From Ammoniphilus oxalaticus (GTDB lineage: Bacteria; Bacillota; Bacilli; Aneurinibacillales; RAOX-1), in contig NZ_MCHY01000009.1 in assembly GCF_003609605.1 (NCBI RefSeq), forward strand, positions 551,058 through 615,057: a stretch of DNA of 64,000 nt. Direction: 5' to 3'. Made by a program: the position numbers and the translations under genes. The stretch's first letter is position 1. Every line of letters begins with the position of its first letter. Below, piece after piece: positions 26,927 through 35,869 of this stretch. The notes under the pieces were generated by a model. The model had not been told where the DNA came from. It did not search any database and saw nothing but the letters and a program-made list of their open reading frames with translations.

Positions 26927-26951
26927 CCACCCACAATATTGTTTAGTAAAA
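26927..26951 (-). repeat. Family-A repeat, copy 14 (inverted)
   Basis: Plus strand CCACCCACAATATTGTTTAG then TAAAA, an exact inverted copy of the reference at 14754. Last copy found; about 185 nt upstream of spoIIID. Confidence 0.88.
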
Positions 26952-27136
26952 GGGGGCCCCGCCGTCTTCAAAAGGGTGTGGTTCCCTCGCGCCCCTGCCC
27001 TCAGCCCCACCCGCCCCCACACCCATCGTCCGCCCTTTGCCCCCGCCAAATTAATTTAATCTCCCTGTTTCCCGCATATATACACATCTGCCTCAATATA
27101 ATGTATCAGACTATTCGTAACAGGGAGGCGAAGGGA

Positions 27137-27463
27137 GTGCACGACTACATCAAAGAGCGCACCATCAAGATCGGTCGGTATATCGTGGAGACACGGAACA
27201 CCGTCCGCAAGATTGCCAAGGAATTCGGCGTATCCAAGAGCACTGTGCACAAAGATCTGACCGAACGACTGCCCGAAATCAACCCCGAATTAGCGACCAA
27301 AGTTAAGGAGATACTAGAATACCATAAGAGTATTCGCCACCTGCGCGGCGGAGAAGCCACAAAAATCAAGTACAAGCGCAAAAATCAAAACAAAAAACTG
27401 AACGAACAGAAAGAATCACCCACATCTTCCACAACATCATCATCGTCAGAGGAACTAGCCTAA
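27137..27463 (+). CDS. spoIIID: Sporulation transcriptional regulator SpoIIID
   Basis: DNA-binding regulator of mother-cell (sigma-E) genes. HDYIKERTIKIGRYIVETRN leads into the helix-turn-helix VRKIAKEFGVSKSTVHKDLT and the basic C-terminal helix with HKSIRHLRGGEATKIKYK. The GTG at 27137, eight bases after GGGAGG, gives the family N-terminus; the open frame starts far upstream but that part is unrelated. 108 aa versus about 93 in Bacillus: the extra tail is Lys/Asn then Ser/Thr-rich. Confidence 0.95.
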   Translation: MHDYIKERTIKIGRYIVETRNTVRKIAKEFGVSKSTVHKDLTERLPEINPELATKVKEILEYHKSIRHLRGGEATKIKYKRKNQNKKLNEQKESPTSSTTSSSSEELA

Positions 27464-27572
27464 TTCGGAGATCAACAAGAAAATTGTCGAACAGAAAAAA
27501 GGAATTCCTTGTTCCGCAGCGAAATGATTAAACCATAAGCATAGATATGAACCAGTACAGGGAGGACCTTGC

Positions 27573-28592
27573 ATGTTAGGAAAGGACATCGGAATCGATT
27601 TAGGAACGGCAAACGTACTAATTTATGTAAAAGGACGCGGGGTTGTATTAGATGAACCGTCGGTGGTGGCAATCGATAGCGACTCAAAAAAGGTGCTTGC
27701 AGTAGGAAACGAAGCCTATATGATGGTTGGACGAACACCAGGAAACATCGTAGCCATGCGCCCAATGCGCGATGGCGTCATCGCAGATTTTGACATCACC
27801 GAAGCGATGCTGAAACACTTCATTGATAAAATCGGAGTAAAAGGTTTTATGGCCCGTCCCCGAATTTTGATCTGCTGTCCGACAAACATCACATCAGTAG
27901 AACAAAAAGCAATCAGAGAAGCGGCGGAACGCAGTGGAGCAAAAACGGTGTACTTAGAAGAGGAGCCAAAGATCGCCGCAGTAGGAGCAGGGATGGACAT
28001 CTTTGCGCCAAGCGGCAATATGGTAGTAGATGTAGGCGGGGGGACGACAGACGTGGCTATTTTGTCCATGGGTTCGATCGTTACCGCCTCTTCTATTAAA
28101 GTCGCGGGGGACAAGTTCGACGCGGACATCATGCGCTACATTAAAAGGCAGTATAAACTGATGATCGGAGAAAGAACGTCGGAAGACATCAAAAAGACAA
28201 TCGCTACCGTTTGTCCCGATGGTCGGGATGAAAAAATGGATATTCGCGGGCGCGACCTGGTCACAGGATTGCCGCAGACGATCACGATTACTTCGAAGGA
28301 AATCAAAGGGGCATTGTCCGAATCCGTTTCGCACATCGTGTTGGCCGCGAGAAGTGTGCTCGAACGGACACCGCCCGAACTCTCCGCGGACATTATCGAT
28401 CGGGGCGTGATGCTGACAGGCGGCGGGGCGTTGCTCCATGGTTTGGACAAGCTACTCGCTCAAGAATTGAAACTTCCCGTACTCGTCGCGGAAGAACCGA
28501 TGCATTGCGTTGCCCAAGGAACAGCGATGATGCTCGAAAATTTGGATCGAATCAAAGCGAATGCGCCAAAAAGAAGAAGTGTGTTAAAATAA
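27573..28592 (+). CDS. mbl: Rod-shape-determining protein Mbl (MreB family)
   Basis: 339 aa actin homologue that organises lateral cell-wall synthesis. DIGIDLGTANVLIYVKGRG (phosphate 1), VDVGGGTTDVAILSMG (phosphate 2) and LTGGGALLHGLDKLL (adenosine loop) are complete. Position directly after spoIIID, as in B. subtilis, supports Mbl rather than MreB. AGGGAGG lies nine bases before the ATG. 110 nt separate it from spoIIID. Confidence 0.95.
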   Translation: MLGKDIGIDLGTANVLIYVKGRGVVLDEPSVVAIDSDSKKVLAVGNEAYMMVGRTPGNIVAMRPMRDGVIADFDITEAMLKHFIDKIGVKGFMARPRILICCPTNITSVEQKAIREAAERSGAKTVYLEEEPKIAAVGAGMDIFAPSGNMVVDVGGGTTDVAILSMGSIVTASSIKVAGDKFDADIMRYIKRQYKLMIGERTSEDIKKTIATVCPDGRDEKMDIRGRDLVTGLPQTITITSKEIKGALSESVSHIVLAARSVLERTPPELSADIIDRGVMLTGGGALLHGLDKLLAQELKLPVLVAEEPMHCVAQGTAMMLENLDRIKANAPKRRSVLK

Positions 28593-28624
28593 GCGAGCAT
28601 GGTCAAAAAGTGGGCTTGCTTTTG
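28591..28624 (+). terminator. Probable weak terminator after mbl
   Basis: AAGCGAGC pairs with GCTTGCTT (one G-T pair) over a 15-nt loop, followed by TTTG. The start overlaps the mbl stop codon. Confidence 0.5.
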
Positions 28625-28756
28625 CAAAAGAGCGGCTGCTTTTAGTACTGAAAAAGTCTGGAACAGGGCACGCTAACAAAAAGGAAAAAGTATCCTACAC
28701 CAGGTTTCGCATGTCATTTTTAATTCTTGAGATGCGGTAAGGAGCTGTCATTTCAG

Positions 28757-29287
28757 ATGGAACAGAAAAAAGGAAGCAAACACGAAGAAACAATCATATA
28801 CGATAAAACAACCGAACAGAAAACGAGGGAATTTCGCGTGGACCGTCGACAAGCAGCCAAAGAGGATGTAGCCGACGACGAGGGATCGAACTCTCCGGAT
28901 CAGCCAGCCAGCGCCAACGCAGCTAGCCGGCCAGCCGCATTCTCTTCGGACGCCGCATCCTCGCTCACTGCCAACAGCAGCCAGGAACAGACCGTAGGAC
29001 GGAGAGACGGAGAAGAAGACGTCGGTACGACTACGACTGACGGCGTCACCTCCATCGCTGGCGAGGAGACCCAATCCGAACCGTTATCGCGCAAAGGCAA
29101 GCGGGCCATCAAAAACTTACGCAAAGCGAGCCGCCGCAAGAAGGCAGCGATTGCGTTTGGGCTACTGATCGCATCGGGACTGTTCGGACTTGTGGTCGGT
29201 TATAGCGTTATCGGCAAAGGCTCGTTTCTCGACGCGTTCAATCCTGCTACTTACAAGCATATGTACAACTTGGTTTTTCAGCAGTAA
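28757..29287 (+). CDS. EpuA-like membrane protein (annotated in relatives as RNA polymerase subunit beta, PF11772)
   Basis: 176 aa. The C-terminal 50 residues are the conserved part: a basic stretch (RKASRRKKAA), one membrane helix (FGLLIASGLFGLVVGYSVIG) and DAFNPATYKHMYNLV. This matches the short EpuA family, sometimes labelled DNA-directed RNA polymerase subunit beta for historical reasons. The first 125 residues are Ser/Ala/Asp/Glu-rich and probably disordered in the cytoplasm, longer than usual. ATG 28757 follows AAGGAGCTG; an upstream in-frame start at 28727 is possible. Confidence 0.7.
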   Translation: MEQKKGSKHEETIIYDKTTEQKTREFRVDRRQAAKEDVADDEGSNSPDQPASANAASRPAAFSSDAASSLTANSSQEQTVGRRDGEEDVGTTTTDGVTSIAGEETQSEPLSRKGKRAIKNLRKASRRKKAAIAFGLLIASGLFGLVVGYSVIGKGSFLDAFNPATYKHMYNLVFQQ

Positions 29288-29708
29288 CACACACAGGAGG
29301 AAGTCTGAATCTCCCCGCGAATGCCGCGCTTGACCACAATAGCAAGGGGTGAGACGCGCCGCCCGCCAAGAATCACAGCGATGTGGTTCTCGGATGGACC
29401 CGCTCGCTCGAACCGCCGCTTGATGTGTGGTTGATGCAGTGGGGCTCGGTGGTGGATTAATCAGACTTCCTTTTTATATAAACCCGACTTTCTGACGAAC
29501 CCATGCGGCTAAGGCTGCTGCGCCGTCACGTTTGTCTGGGTCTGTCGGGGTTGTTCTTAGTTTGGTACGCTGGCCTTGAAATATGACAGGAGAATCGAAC
29601 CAATTTTATCGAGAAGCTCATCACATGATGATTAATATCAAAGCCGCCCAAATGGCGGATCAAATATGACCTACGCCATCGTAGCGTATAAGGAGAGGAA
29701 CGATAAAC
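29288..29708. other. Intergenic stretch with possible coding remnants
   Basis: No intact gene. A plus frame ending at 29460 (..LEPPLDVWLMQWGSVVD) and a minus frame over about 29475-29615 (..PTDPDKRDGAAALAAWV..) look protein-like but have no start or continue into stops. In B. subtilis the flagellar genes flhO and flhP occupy this place; I could not match the fragments to them. Confidence 0.35.
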
Positions 29709-30137
29709 ATGTTAAATATCGAACAAATCAAAGAGATTATCCCGCACCGTTATCCTTTTTTACTCGTGGATCGCGTTTTAGAATTGGAGCCAGGCAAACG
29801 AGCGGTTGGCATCAAAAATGTGAGCGCCAATGAACCCTTTTTCCAAGGGCATTTCCCAGAGTACGCGGTGATGCCAGGGGTGCTGATCATTGAGGCCCTG
29901 GCCCAAGTCGGCGCGGTTGCGGCGTTAAGTTTAGAAGAGAACAAAGGCAAAATCGCCTTTTTCGCGGGTATCGACAAAGTCCGATTTCGCGAACAAGTCC
30001 GCCCAGGCGACACCCTCACGCTTGAGATCGAAATGAGCGCCATGCGCCGGGGCATTGGACGCGGCAAAGCGGTTGCTCGCATTGGGGAGAAAGTTGCAGC
30101 AGAGGGCGAATTGATGTTTGCGATTGGGAATGGATAG
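29709..30137 (+). CDS. fabZ: 3-hydroxyacyl-[acyl-carrier-protein] dehydratase FabZ
   Basis: 142 aa hot-dog-fold enzyme of type II fatty acid synthesis; removes water from 3-hydroxyacyl-ACP. The catalytic His48 lies in [15 protein letters not shown] and Glu62 in [17 protein letters not shown] precedes the ATG. The end of the conserved mbl-fabZ segment; the EPS locus follows. Confidence 0.96.
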   Translation: MLNIEQIKEIIPHRYPFLLVDRVLELEPGKRAVGIKNVSANEPFFQGHFPEYAVMPGVLIIEALAQVGAVAALSLEENKGKIAFFAGIDKVRFREQVRPGDTLTLEIEMSAMRRGIGRGKAVARIGEKVAAEGELMFAIGNG

Positions 30138-30202
30138 GAGGGAAAAATACCCATTCTCCGAAAATGTGGAAGAAATGTCATGAAAAAACTCAGCTCATGT
30201 CG

Positions 30203-30208
30203 TATAAT
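30203..30208 (+). promoter_or_regulatory. Probable -10 box of the first EPS promoter
   Basis: A perfect TATAAT, 78 nt before the first EPS gene. The matching -35 region (around 30180, ATGAAA) is poor, so an activator may be needed. Confidence 0.5.
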
Positions 30209-30285
30209 AGTATCAGCAATTAAACGAATCTATTTTTATACCGATTCAATAATTATAAGAAATACATACAGATCAGGAGAATCCT

Positions 30286-31038
30286 ATGGAAAATCAAGAA
30301 ACAACGATTGAGCTGAGGGAACTTTTTGAGATTTTGAAAAAGCGGATGCTAATCATTATCCTTGTGCCCCTTATTGCCGCTCTAACAAGCGGCTTGGTTA
30401 GTTTTTTTGCGTTGACGCCGATTTATGAAGCTTCTACGCAAATCTTGGTCAATAAATCCCAGCATCAAGAGGCGGCGTCGCCCTCAATGAATGACATTCA
30501 ATCCGATTTGAAGTTAATCGAAACATACAATGTCATTTTTAAAAGCCCGCGTATTCTAGAGCCGGCGATTCGAAACATGAGCCTGGATTTAACGCCGAAC
30601 CAACTTAGCGGCAAGGTCAAGGTGAGCGCGGTGCAAGGCTCGCAGGTGATGGCGATTTCAGTCGAAGACCCTGATCCAGCAATGGCCGTCACGATAGCGA
30701 ATGGGATAGCGGCGACATTCCAGCAAGAAATAAAACCGATCATGAACGTCGATAATGTGCAAATTTTATCCGAAGCGAAAGTAGCGGACAAGCCATCGCC
30801 GATTAAACCAAAATCGAGTTTGAACATTGCGATTGCGTTTGTTGTTGGCTTGATGACCGCTGTTGGGATCGCCTTCTTGCTGGAGTACTTGGATAATACG
30901 GTCAAGACAGAACAGGACGTGGAGCAAATTTTAGAATTGACGGTGCTAGCGAGTATTTCAACGGTGGACCCGAAGATGGAACAAAAGGCGCAAAACCAAT
31001 CAACGTCTGTGATGGGAGGGAACCAACTTGAACTCTAA
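30286..31038 (+). CDS. ywqC: Wzz-type chain-length regulator / tyrosine kinase modulator (CapA, YwqC type)
   Basis: 250 aa. Two membrane helices (about residues 20-40 and 180-200) flank an extracytoplasmic region, the layout of the Gram-positive polysaccharide co-polymerase adaptors. The proline-rich KPSPIKPKSSLNIA before the second helix is typical. The C-terminal cytoplasmic tail would activate the kinase encoded next, whose TTG start overlaps this gene by 11 nt. Controls polymer length together with the kinase. Confidence 0.9.
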   Translation: MENQETTIELRELFEILKKRMLIIILVPLIAALTSGLVSFFALTPIYEASTQILVNKSQHQEAASPSMNDIQSDLKLIETYNVIFKSPRILEPAIRNMSLDLTPNQLSGKVKVSAVQGSQVMAISVEDPDPAMAVTIANGIAATFQQEIKPIMNVDNVQILSEAKVADKPSPIKPKSSLNIAIAFVVGLMTAVGIAFLLEYLDNTVKTEQDVEQILELTVLASISTVDPKMEQKAQNQSTSVMGGNQLEL

Positions 31039-31717
31039 TCCTCTCATGATGAAAAGATCGTTGATTACGTTAACGAATCCACGGTCCCCTGTATCTGAAG
31101 CGTATCGCACGCTGCGGACGAATTTACAGTTTTCGGGTATCGATCGCCAATTGAAGCGTTTGATGGTTACGAGTACTGGACCTGGAGAAGGGAAATCGAC
31201 GACAATCGCCAACTTAGCGATTGTGACGGCGCAAACCGAGAAAAAGACCGTGTTAATTGACGCGGATTTGCGGAAGCCCACGGTGCATCATACGTTTGAA
31301 ATTCCAAACCGACACGGATTGACAACAGTCATTACGGGACAAGCTTCCGCGCAGGAAGTCGTTCAATCGACGACGATCCCTCACCTTGACGTGATTACAG
31401 CGGGACCGATTCCGCCAAATCCCGCAGAACTGATCGGGTCTCAAGCGATGACGCGTTTTATTGAAGAAGTGGCAACGCTATATGATCAAGTTTTGTTTGA
31501 CACGCCACCCGTATTGGCGGTGACAGATGCTCAAATTTTGGCGTCTAAATTAGATGGCGTGATCATGGTTGTTAATGCAGGCAAGACGAATAAAGAAATG
31601 GCCCTACGAGCGAAAGTTCAATTGGAGAATGTGCAGGCGAATATCGTCGGGGTTGTGTTAAACAATAAAAAGATGCAAGGAAACAGTGGTTATTATTATT
31701 ACTATGGCCAAAATTAG
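31028..31717 (+). CDS. ywqD: Bacterial tyrosine kinase of the CpsD/CapB/YwqD family
   Basis: 229 aa. Walker A GPGEGKST at residues 51-58, Walker A' VLIDADLRKPT, Walker B LFDTPP. A C-terminal cluster of five tyrosines (GYYYYYGQN) is the usual autophosphorylation site. TTG start with GGGAGGG six bases upstream. Separate adaptor and kinase genes are the Gram-positive arrangement. Partner phosphatase follows at 31943. Confidence 0.93.
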   Translation: MNSNPLMMKRSLITLTNPRSPVSEAYRTLRTNLQFSGIDRQLKRLMVTSTGPGEGKSTTIANLAIVTAQTEKKTVLIDADLRKPTVHHTFEIPNRHGLTTVITGQASAQEVVQSTTIPHLDVITAGPIPPNPAELIGSQAMTRFIEEVATLYDQVLFDTPPVLAVTDAQILASKLDGVIMVVNAGKTNKEMALRAKVQLENVQANIVGVVLNNKKMQGNSGYYYYYGQN

Positions 31718-31867
31718 ATGGAAGAAAAAGGGTGAAATCGATAACGTATTGTGAGGAAAGGTACAGGACGTAGGCGTATTAGCCCTTTTTTTTATTCCCA
31801 AATTTGTGAATTATTAGGGACTAAAAACCCCTTTTTTAACAAACCATGCCAAAATATTACAAATCCA

Positions 31868-31896
31868 TTGCCGGATTTTGTAGCTTGGCTTATAAT
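31868..31896 (+). promoter_or_regulatory. Sigma-A promoter upstream of the EPS phosphatase
   Basis: TTGCCG (31868-31873), 17-nt spacer, TATAAT (31891-31896). 46 nt before the phosphatase ATG. Indicates that the phosphatase and perhaps the downstream operon can be transcribed separately from the kinase pair. Confidence 0.75.
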
Positions 31897-31942
31897 TATA
31901 TACAAGTTAAGGTAAAGTTGGCGGTTTCAAGGAGGGGAGAAT

Positions 31943-32707
31943 ATGATCGACATCCACTCGCATATTTTATATGGGCTCGATGATGGAGCGCAAACAAAAG
32001 AAGATACGTTAGCGATGGCGCGGCAGGCGGTTGAAGATGGGATCACGGTGATTGTGGCTACGCCGCATCACAATGACGGGCAACACGATAATTCGCCAGC
32101 GCGCATTATAGAAAGATGCAATCAAGTCCAAGCGTTGTTGGACGAGCATCAGATTCCAATACGCGTGCTGCCTGGGATGGAAATGCGCGTCAAGGGCGAT
32201 GAAGTAGTCGCTTTAGAAATGAAACAACTTCTGACATACAATGATCTGCAACGTCATATCTTGTTAGAGTTGCCGCATGATCATGTCCCGCGCTACGTCG
32301 ACCAGTTGATTTTTGATTTGCAATTGGCAGGTTATGTCCCCATTATCGCTCACCCGGAACGGAATCGGGAAATTGGGCGGGATCTTAATATATTGTATCG
32401 GATGGTGAAACGCGGGGCGTTAGCTCAGCTGACGGCTGCTAGCGTTTCGGGAAAGTTTGGGAAAAAATATCAGGGTATCTCATTTTCGATGATCAAACAT
32501 CACATGGTTCATTTTGTAGCTACGGACGCCCATAATACGGGCAAGCGCGGCGTTCAGTTAAGTGAAGCGTATCAAGTGATCGATCGGAAGTTTGGGCCAG
32601 AATATTCTTTGATGTATCAAGAATTTGCGCTAAAGGTAACGAAAGGATTGGACTGTCCTGTACCGCCAGTCGAAAAGATTAGAAAAAAGTTATTCGGAAT
32701 ATTCTAA
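31943..32707 (+). CDS. ywqE: PHP-family protein tyrosine phosphatase (CapC/YwqE/CpsB type)
   Basis: 254 aa manganese-dependent phosphatase that reverses the kinase at 31028. The metal ligands are visible: IDIHSHILYGLDDGA at the N-terminus, ATPHHNDG, the Glu in GMEMRVKGD, HPERN, and TDAHN. AGGAGGGGAG precedes the ATG. The kinase-phosphatase pair sets polymer length and export. Confidence 0.93.
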   Translation: MIDIHSHILYGLDDGAQTKEDTLAMARQAVEDGITVIVATPHHNDGQHDNSPARIIERCNQVQALLDEHQIPIRVLPGMEMRVKGDEVVALEMKQLLTYNDLQRHILLELPHDHVPRYVDQLIFDLQLAGYVPIIAHPERNREIGRDLNILYRMVKRGALAQLTAASVSGKFGKKYQGISFSMIKHHMVHFVATDAHNTGKRGVQLSEAYQVIDRKFGPEYSLMYQEFALKVTKGLDCPVPPVEKIRKKLFGIF

Positions 32708-32764
32708 TTAATTCGAATCAGGATAGAGAACACCCTTAGATTACTTGGAAATCAAAGCTTTCAG

Positions 32765-32890
32765 GTGACGTCTGCTAACCTTTATCAATGCAGGCACTCG
32801 GCTGCGCTGTGGGATTGATTCAACAGCCTTAGACTTGTATTGTCAAGGGCGTGGTGTGAGGGAGGGTTCGATGCCCTATACATAATTTAC
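32765..32890 (+). ncRNA. Probable EAR (epsC) antitermination RNA
   Basis: Structured, GC-richer leader immediately before an epsC-type gene inside an EPS operon, the position of the eps-associated RNA in B. subtilis. Visible helices: GGCTG (32800-32804) with CAGCC (32824-32828); CTTG (32834-32837) with CAAG (32844-32847); GGG (32874-32876) with CCC (32884-32886). Sequence such as GGCTGCGCTGTGGGATTG resembles what I remember of the motif. EAR lets RNA polymerase read through downstream terminators. Boundaries are approximate. Confidence 0.62.
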
Positions 32891-32909
32891 TTTATAAAAA
32901 GTTGTTGGA

Positions 32910-32968
32910 GATAGAGTTTCTTCCCAAACGAGTGAGCGTCGCTTGTTTTGGAAGAGATTCTATCTTTT
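32910..32968 (+). terminator. Intrinsic terminator between the EAR-like RNA and epsC
   Basis: Arms GATAGA..CTTCC.AAAC (32910-32928) and GTTT.GGAAG..TCTATC (32944-32964) pair around a GC-containing loop, followed by TTTT. It lies inside the operon, so read-through, presumably with the upstream RNA, is needed. Confidence 0.7.
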
Positions 32969-33017
32969 CGGCGTGTCTAAATAAAAGGATAAGGATTTGG
33001 AAAAGGGGGAGTAGCAA

Positions 33018-34850
33018 TTGTCATATGGCAAACGAATCGCCTCATTGATGTTAATTGACTCCATTGTCGTCATGACTTCTGTATTTATTAGTTACTTTAT
33101 TTTAGTGCCTGATAAAAATATTTTTACAACGACGCTATGGGTCAGTTCATTAACTCTCTTAATTAGTCATCATCTATTAGCCTACTACTACAAGTTGTAT
33201 AAGCGTGTTTGGAAGTATGCCAGTGTGGGAGAGTTGATCTCTGTGTTCAAGGCGGTCACGATCTCGATCCTGATTACGGGGGCCGCGCAATATGGGATGA
33301 TCCAAACCGTGTACATCCGCACATTAGCGATTACATGGATGATGCATATTTTATTGATTGGCGGTGTTCGTTTTTCTTGGCGTTTATTCCGCGATAATTA
33401 CGTAGCGACGAAGGCGGAGCTTGAAAATAAAAGGCATACATTAATTATCGGGGCAGGAGCGGCAGGGACGATGATTGCTCGCCAATTAAGACATAATCCG
33501 GATGTAGAGCTTTATCCCGTCGCTTTTATTGATGATGACCCGCATAAACATCATTTAGAAATCATGGGATTGCCCGTGATCGGGGGGCGAGAACAGATTG
33601 AACATACGGTTACTGAAATGCGGATTACAAATATCGTCATCGCGATTCCTTCATTGAGTAGAAAGGACCTCAGCTCAATCGTGCAATATTGTCATCAAAC
33701 ACAAGCAAAAACGCAGATTGTGCCGATGATCGAGGATATTATGACAGGGCGGATCTCCGTCAATGAATTCCGCGACGTGGAAGTGGAAGACTTGCTGGGT
33801 CGCGATCCTGTCGAATTAGATACACAATCGATCGCGGATTACATTACGGGAAGCGTTGTGCTTGTCACGGGCGCGGGAGGTTCGATCGGTTCGGAAGTGT
33901 GCCGTCAGATTTCTCACTTTTCGCCAAAAACTGTGATCTTATTAGGACACGGCGAGAACAGCATCTATTCCGTGGAAATGGAATTAAAAGAGCGTCACCA
34001 GGACCAAATTGAATACATAACTGAAATTGCCGATATTCAAGATCGGGAGAAAATGATGCAGATCATGCAACATCATCAACCGACCGTCGTGTTCCATGCC
34101 GCTGCTCATAAGCATGTGCCACTGATGGAACGGAACCCAGAGGAAGCGGTTAAAAACAACATGATGGGCACGAAAAATGTCGCCGAAGCCGCTGATTATG
34201 CAAAAGTGGACACGTTCGTGATGATCTCCACGGATAAAGCGGTCAATCCAACGAACGTGATGGGCTCAACCAAACGGTTAGCGGAAATGATCGTGCAAGA
34301 TTTGAACAGTCGCAGCCAAACGAAATTCGTCGCGGTTCGTTTTGGAAACGTGCTGGGTAGTCGGGGCAGCGTGATCCCTTTGTTTAAAGCGCAACTGCAA
34401 AAAGGGGGACCACTTACTGTTACCGATCCCGAAATGGAACGTTATTTTATGACGATTCCAGAGGCATCACGTCTCGTGTTACAGGCTGGCGCCTTAGCGC
34501 AAGGCGGGGAAATCTTCGTGCTCGATATGGGAGATCCGGTTAAAATCGTGGACCTCGCCAGAAACCTAATCCGCTTATCCGGCTTTACGGAAGAGGAAAT
34601 TGGCATCAAGTTCACAGGGATTCGTCCAGGCGAAAAACTATATGAAGAACTGTTAAATGATAACGAAGTCCATGAAAAGCAAGTGTATCCAAAAATTTAT
34701 GTCGGTAGGACCGCCCATCTTTTTATAGACGAAATTCAAGAGATTGTAACAAATGTGAATGATATGAAGACAGAAGAGTTAAGAGAGAGACTGCTAGACT
34801 TAGCGAATAATAAAGTAGAGACAAAAGAACTAGCGACAGCAGCGAATTAA
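33018..34850 (+). CDS. epsC: Membrane nucleotide-sugar 4,6-dehydratase (EpsC/CapD/WbpM type)
   Basis: 610 aa. Four N-terminal membrane helices (to about residue 125), a first nucleotide-binding fold (IIGAGAAGTMIARQL), then the catalytic SDR domain with VTGAGGSIGSEV and STDKAVNPTNVMGSTKR, where Met replaces the usual catalytic Tyr as in large membrane dehydratases of this family. Converts UDP-GlcNAc to a 4-keto-6-deoxy sugar. TTG start with AAGGGGGAG upstream. Forms the start of the core EPS operon. Confidence 0.9.
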   Translation: MSYGKRIASLMLIDSIVVMTSVFISYFILVPDKNIFTTTLWVSSLTLLISHHLLAYYYKLYKRVWKYASVGELISVFKAVTISILITGAAQYGMIQTVYIRTLAITWMMHILLIGGVRFSWRLFRDNYVATKAELENKRHTLIIGAGAAGTMIARQLRHNPDVELYPVAFIDDDPHKHHLEIMGLPVIGGREQIEHTVTEMRITNIVIAIPSLSRKDLSSIVQYCHQTQAKTQIVPMIEDIMTGRISVNEFRDVEVEDLLGRDPVELDTQSIADYITGSVVLVTGAGGSIGSEVCRQISHFSPKTVILLGHGENSIYSVEMELKERHQDQIEYITEIADIQDREKMMQIMQHHQPTVVFHAAAHKHVPLMERNPEEAVKNNMMGTKNVAEAADYAKVDTFVMISTDKAVNPTNVMGSTKRLAEMIVQDLNSRSQTKFVAVRFGNVLGSRGSVIPLFKAQLQKGGPLTVTDPEMERYFMTIPEASRLVLQAGALAQGGEIFVLDMGDPVKIVDLARNLIRLSGFTEEEIGIKFTGIRPGEKLYEELLNDNEVHEKQVYPKIYVGRTAHLFIDEIQEIVTNVNDMKTEELRERLLDLANNKVETKELATAAN

Positions 34851-34868
34851 ATAGAGGGGGAACTATAC

Positions 34869-35747
34869 GTGAAAGTAAGAAAAGCGATTATTCCCGCGGC
34901 GGGATTAGGGACCCGATTCTTACCAGCAACAAAAGCGATGCCGAAAGAAATGCTGCCAATCGTCGATAAGCCAACCATTCAATACATCGTCGAAGAAGCA
35001 GTGGAGTCGGGGATTGAAGACATCATCATTGTGACGGGAAAAGGCAAACGAGCGATCGAAGATCATTTCGACCATTCGTTTGAACTGGAACAAAACCTAT
35101 TAGAAAAAGGCAAGCTTGATCTTCTAAATGAAGTGCAGAAATCATCAAAGATGGTCGACATCCACTACATCCGACAGAAAGAACCGAAAGGGTTAGGCCA
35201 TGCGATTTGGTGCGCCCGCAAGTTCATCGGCAACGAACCGTTCGCGGTTTTACTTGGTGATGATATCGTCAAAGGGGATAAGCCGTGCTTGCAACAAATG
35301 ATCGAACACTATGATCGCTATCATTCCTCGATCATCGGCGTGCAACGTGTGCCAGATGAAGAAGTATCGCGATACGGCATCGTGGACGCGAAACAAATCG
35401 ACGAACGACTGCACAGTGTCAGTAACTTAGTAGAAAAGCCGAATCTAGAAGATGCTCCATCTAATCTAGCAATCATGGGTCGCTATGTACTGAGCCCATC
35501 GATCTTTAGCATTTTGGACCATCAATCGCCTGGCGCTGGCGGTGAAATCCAACTTACCGACGCAATCGCGAATCTAAACAAGAGTGAGGCCGTCTACGCT
35601 TATGATTTCCAAGGCATTCGCTATGATGTCGGGGAAAAGATGGGTTTCATCCGCACACAAGTCGAATTTGCGTTGCAACGGGATGATCTAAGAGCGGAAT
35701 TGCTGGAGTATTTGCATGGAGTAGTGGAAGGGAATTTGGTGAAGTAG
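34869..35747 (+). CDS. galU: UTP-glucose-1-phosphate uridylyltransferase
   Basis: 292 aa. Makes UDP-glucose from UTP and Glc-1-[20 protein letters not shown] and the VEKP and [11 protein letters not shown] segments are complete. 18 nt after epsC with its own GAGGGGGAA. UDP-glucose feeds the UDP-glucose dehydrogenase at 53.0 kb and glycosyltransferases of the locus. Confidence 0.95.
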   Translation: MKVRKAIIPAAGLGTRFLPATKAMPKEMLPIVDKPTIQYIVEEAVESGIEDIIIVTGKGKRAIEDHFDHSFELEQNLLEKGKLDLLNEVQKSSKMVDIHYIRQKEPKGLGHAIWCARKFIGNEPFAVLLGDDIVKGDKPCLQQMIEHYDRYHSSIIGVQRVPDEEVSRYGIVDAKQIDERLHSVSNLVEKPNLEDAPSNLAIMGRYVLSPSIFSILDHQSPGAGGEIQLTDAIANLNKSEAVYAYDFQGIRYDVGEKMGFIRTQVEFALQRDDLRAELLEYLHGVVEGNLVK

Positions 35748-35772
35748 AGTTGGGCCCTGCGGGCCCTTCTAC
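35744..35772 (+). terminator. Strong hairpin after galU without T run
   Basis: GTAGA..GGGCCC, loop TGC, GGGCCC..TCTAC. No U tract follows, so it may be an RNA-stability or pause element rather than a terminator. Confidence 0.4.
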
Positions 35773-35869
35773 ATCGTTTAGTGGGTTAGTAGTTGATTAG
35801 AGGACTGTTACGATCTAGTTAAGCGCTAAGCTACTAAATAAAAAAAGTTCTTTATTGAGGTGTAATTAT

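Noticed and set aside
29475-29615. Minus-strand protein-like fragment (PTDPDKRDGAAALAAWV)
   Set aside because: No start codon and preceded by several stops; could be a remnant but no family recognised, so not called as a gene.
35744-35772. Confident terminator after galU
   Set aside because: The stem is strong but no U tract follows; listed only as a hairpin with low confidence.
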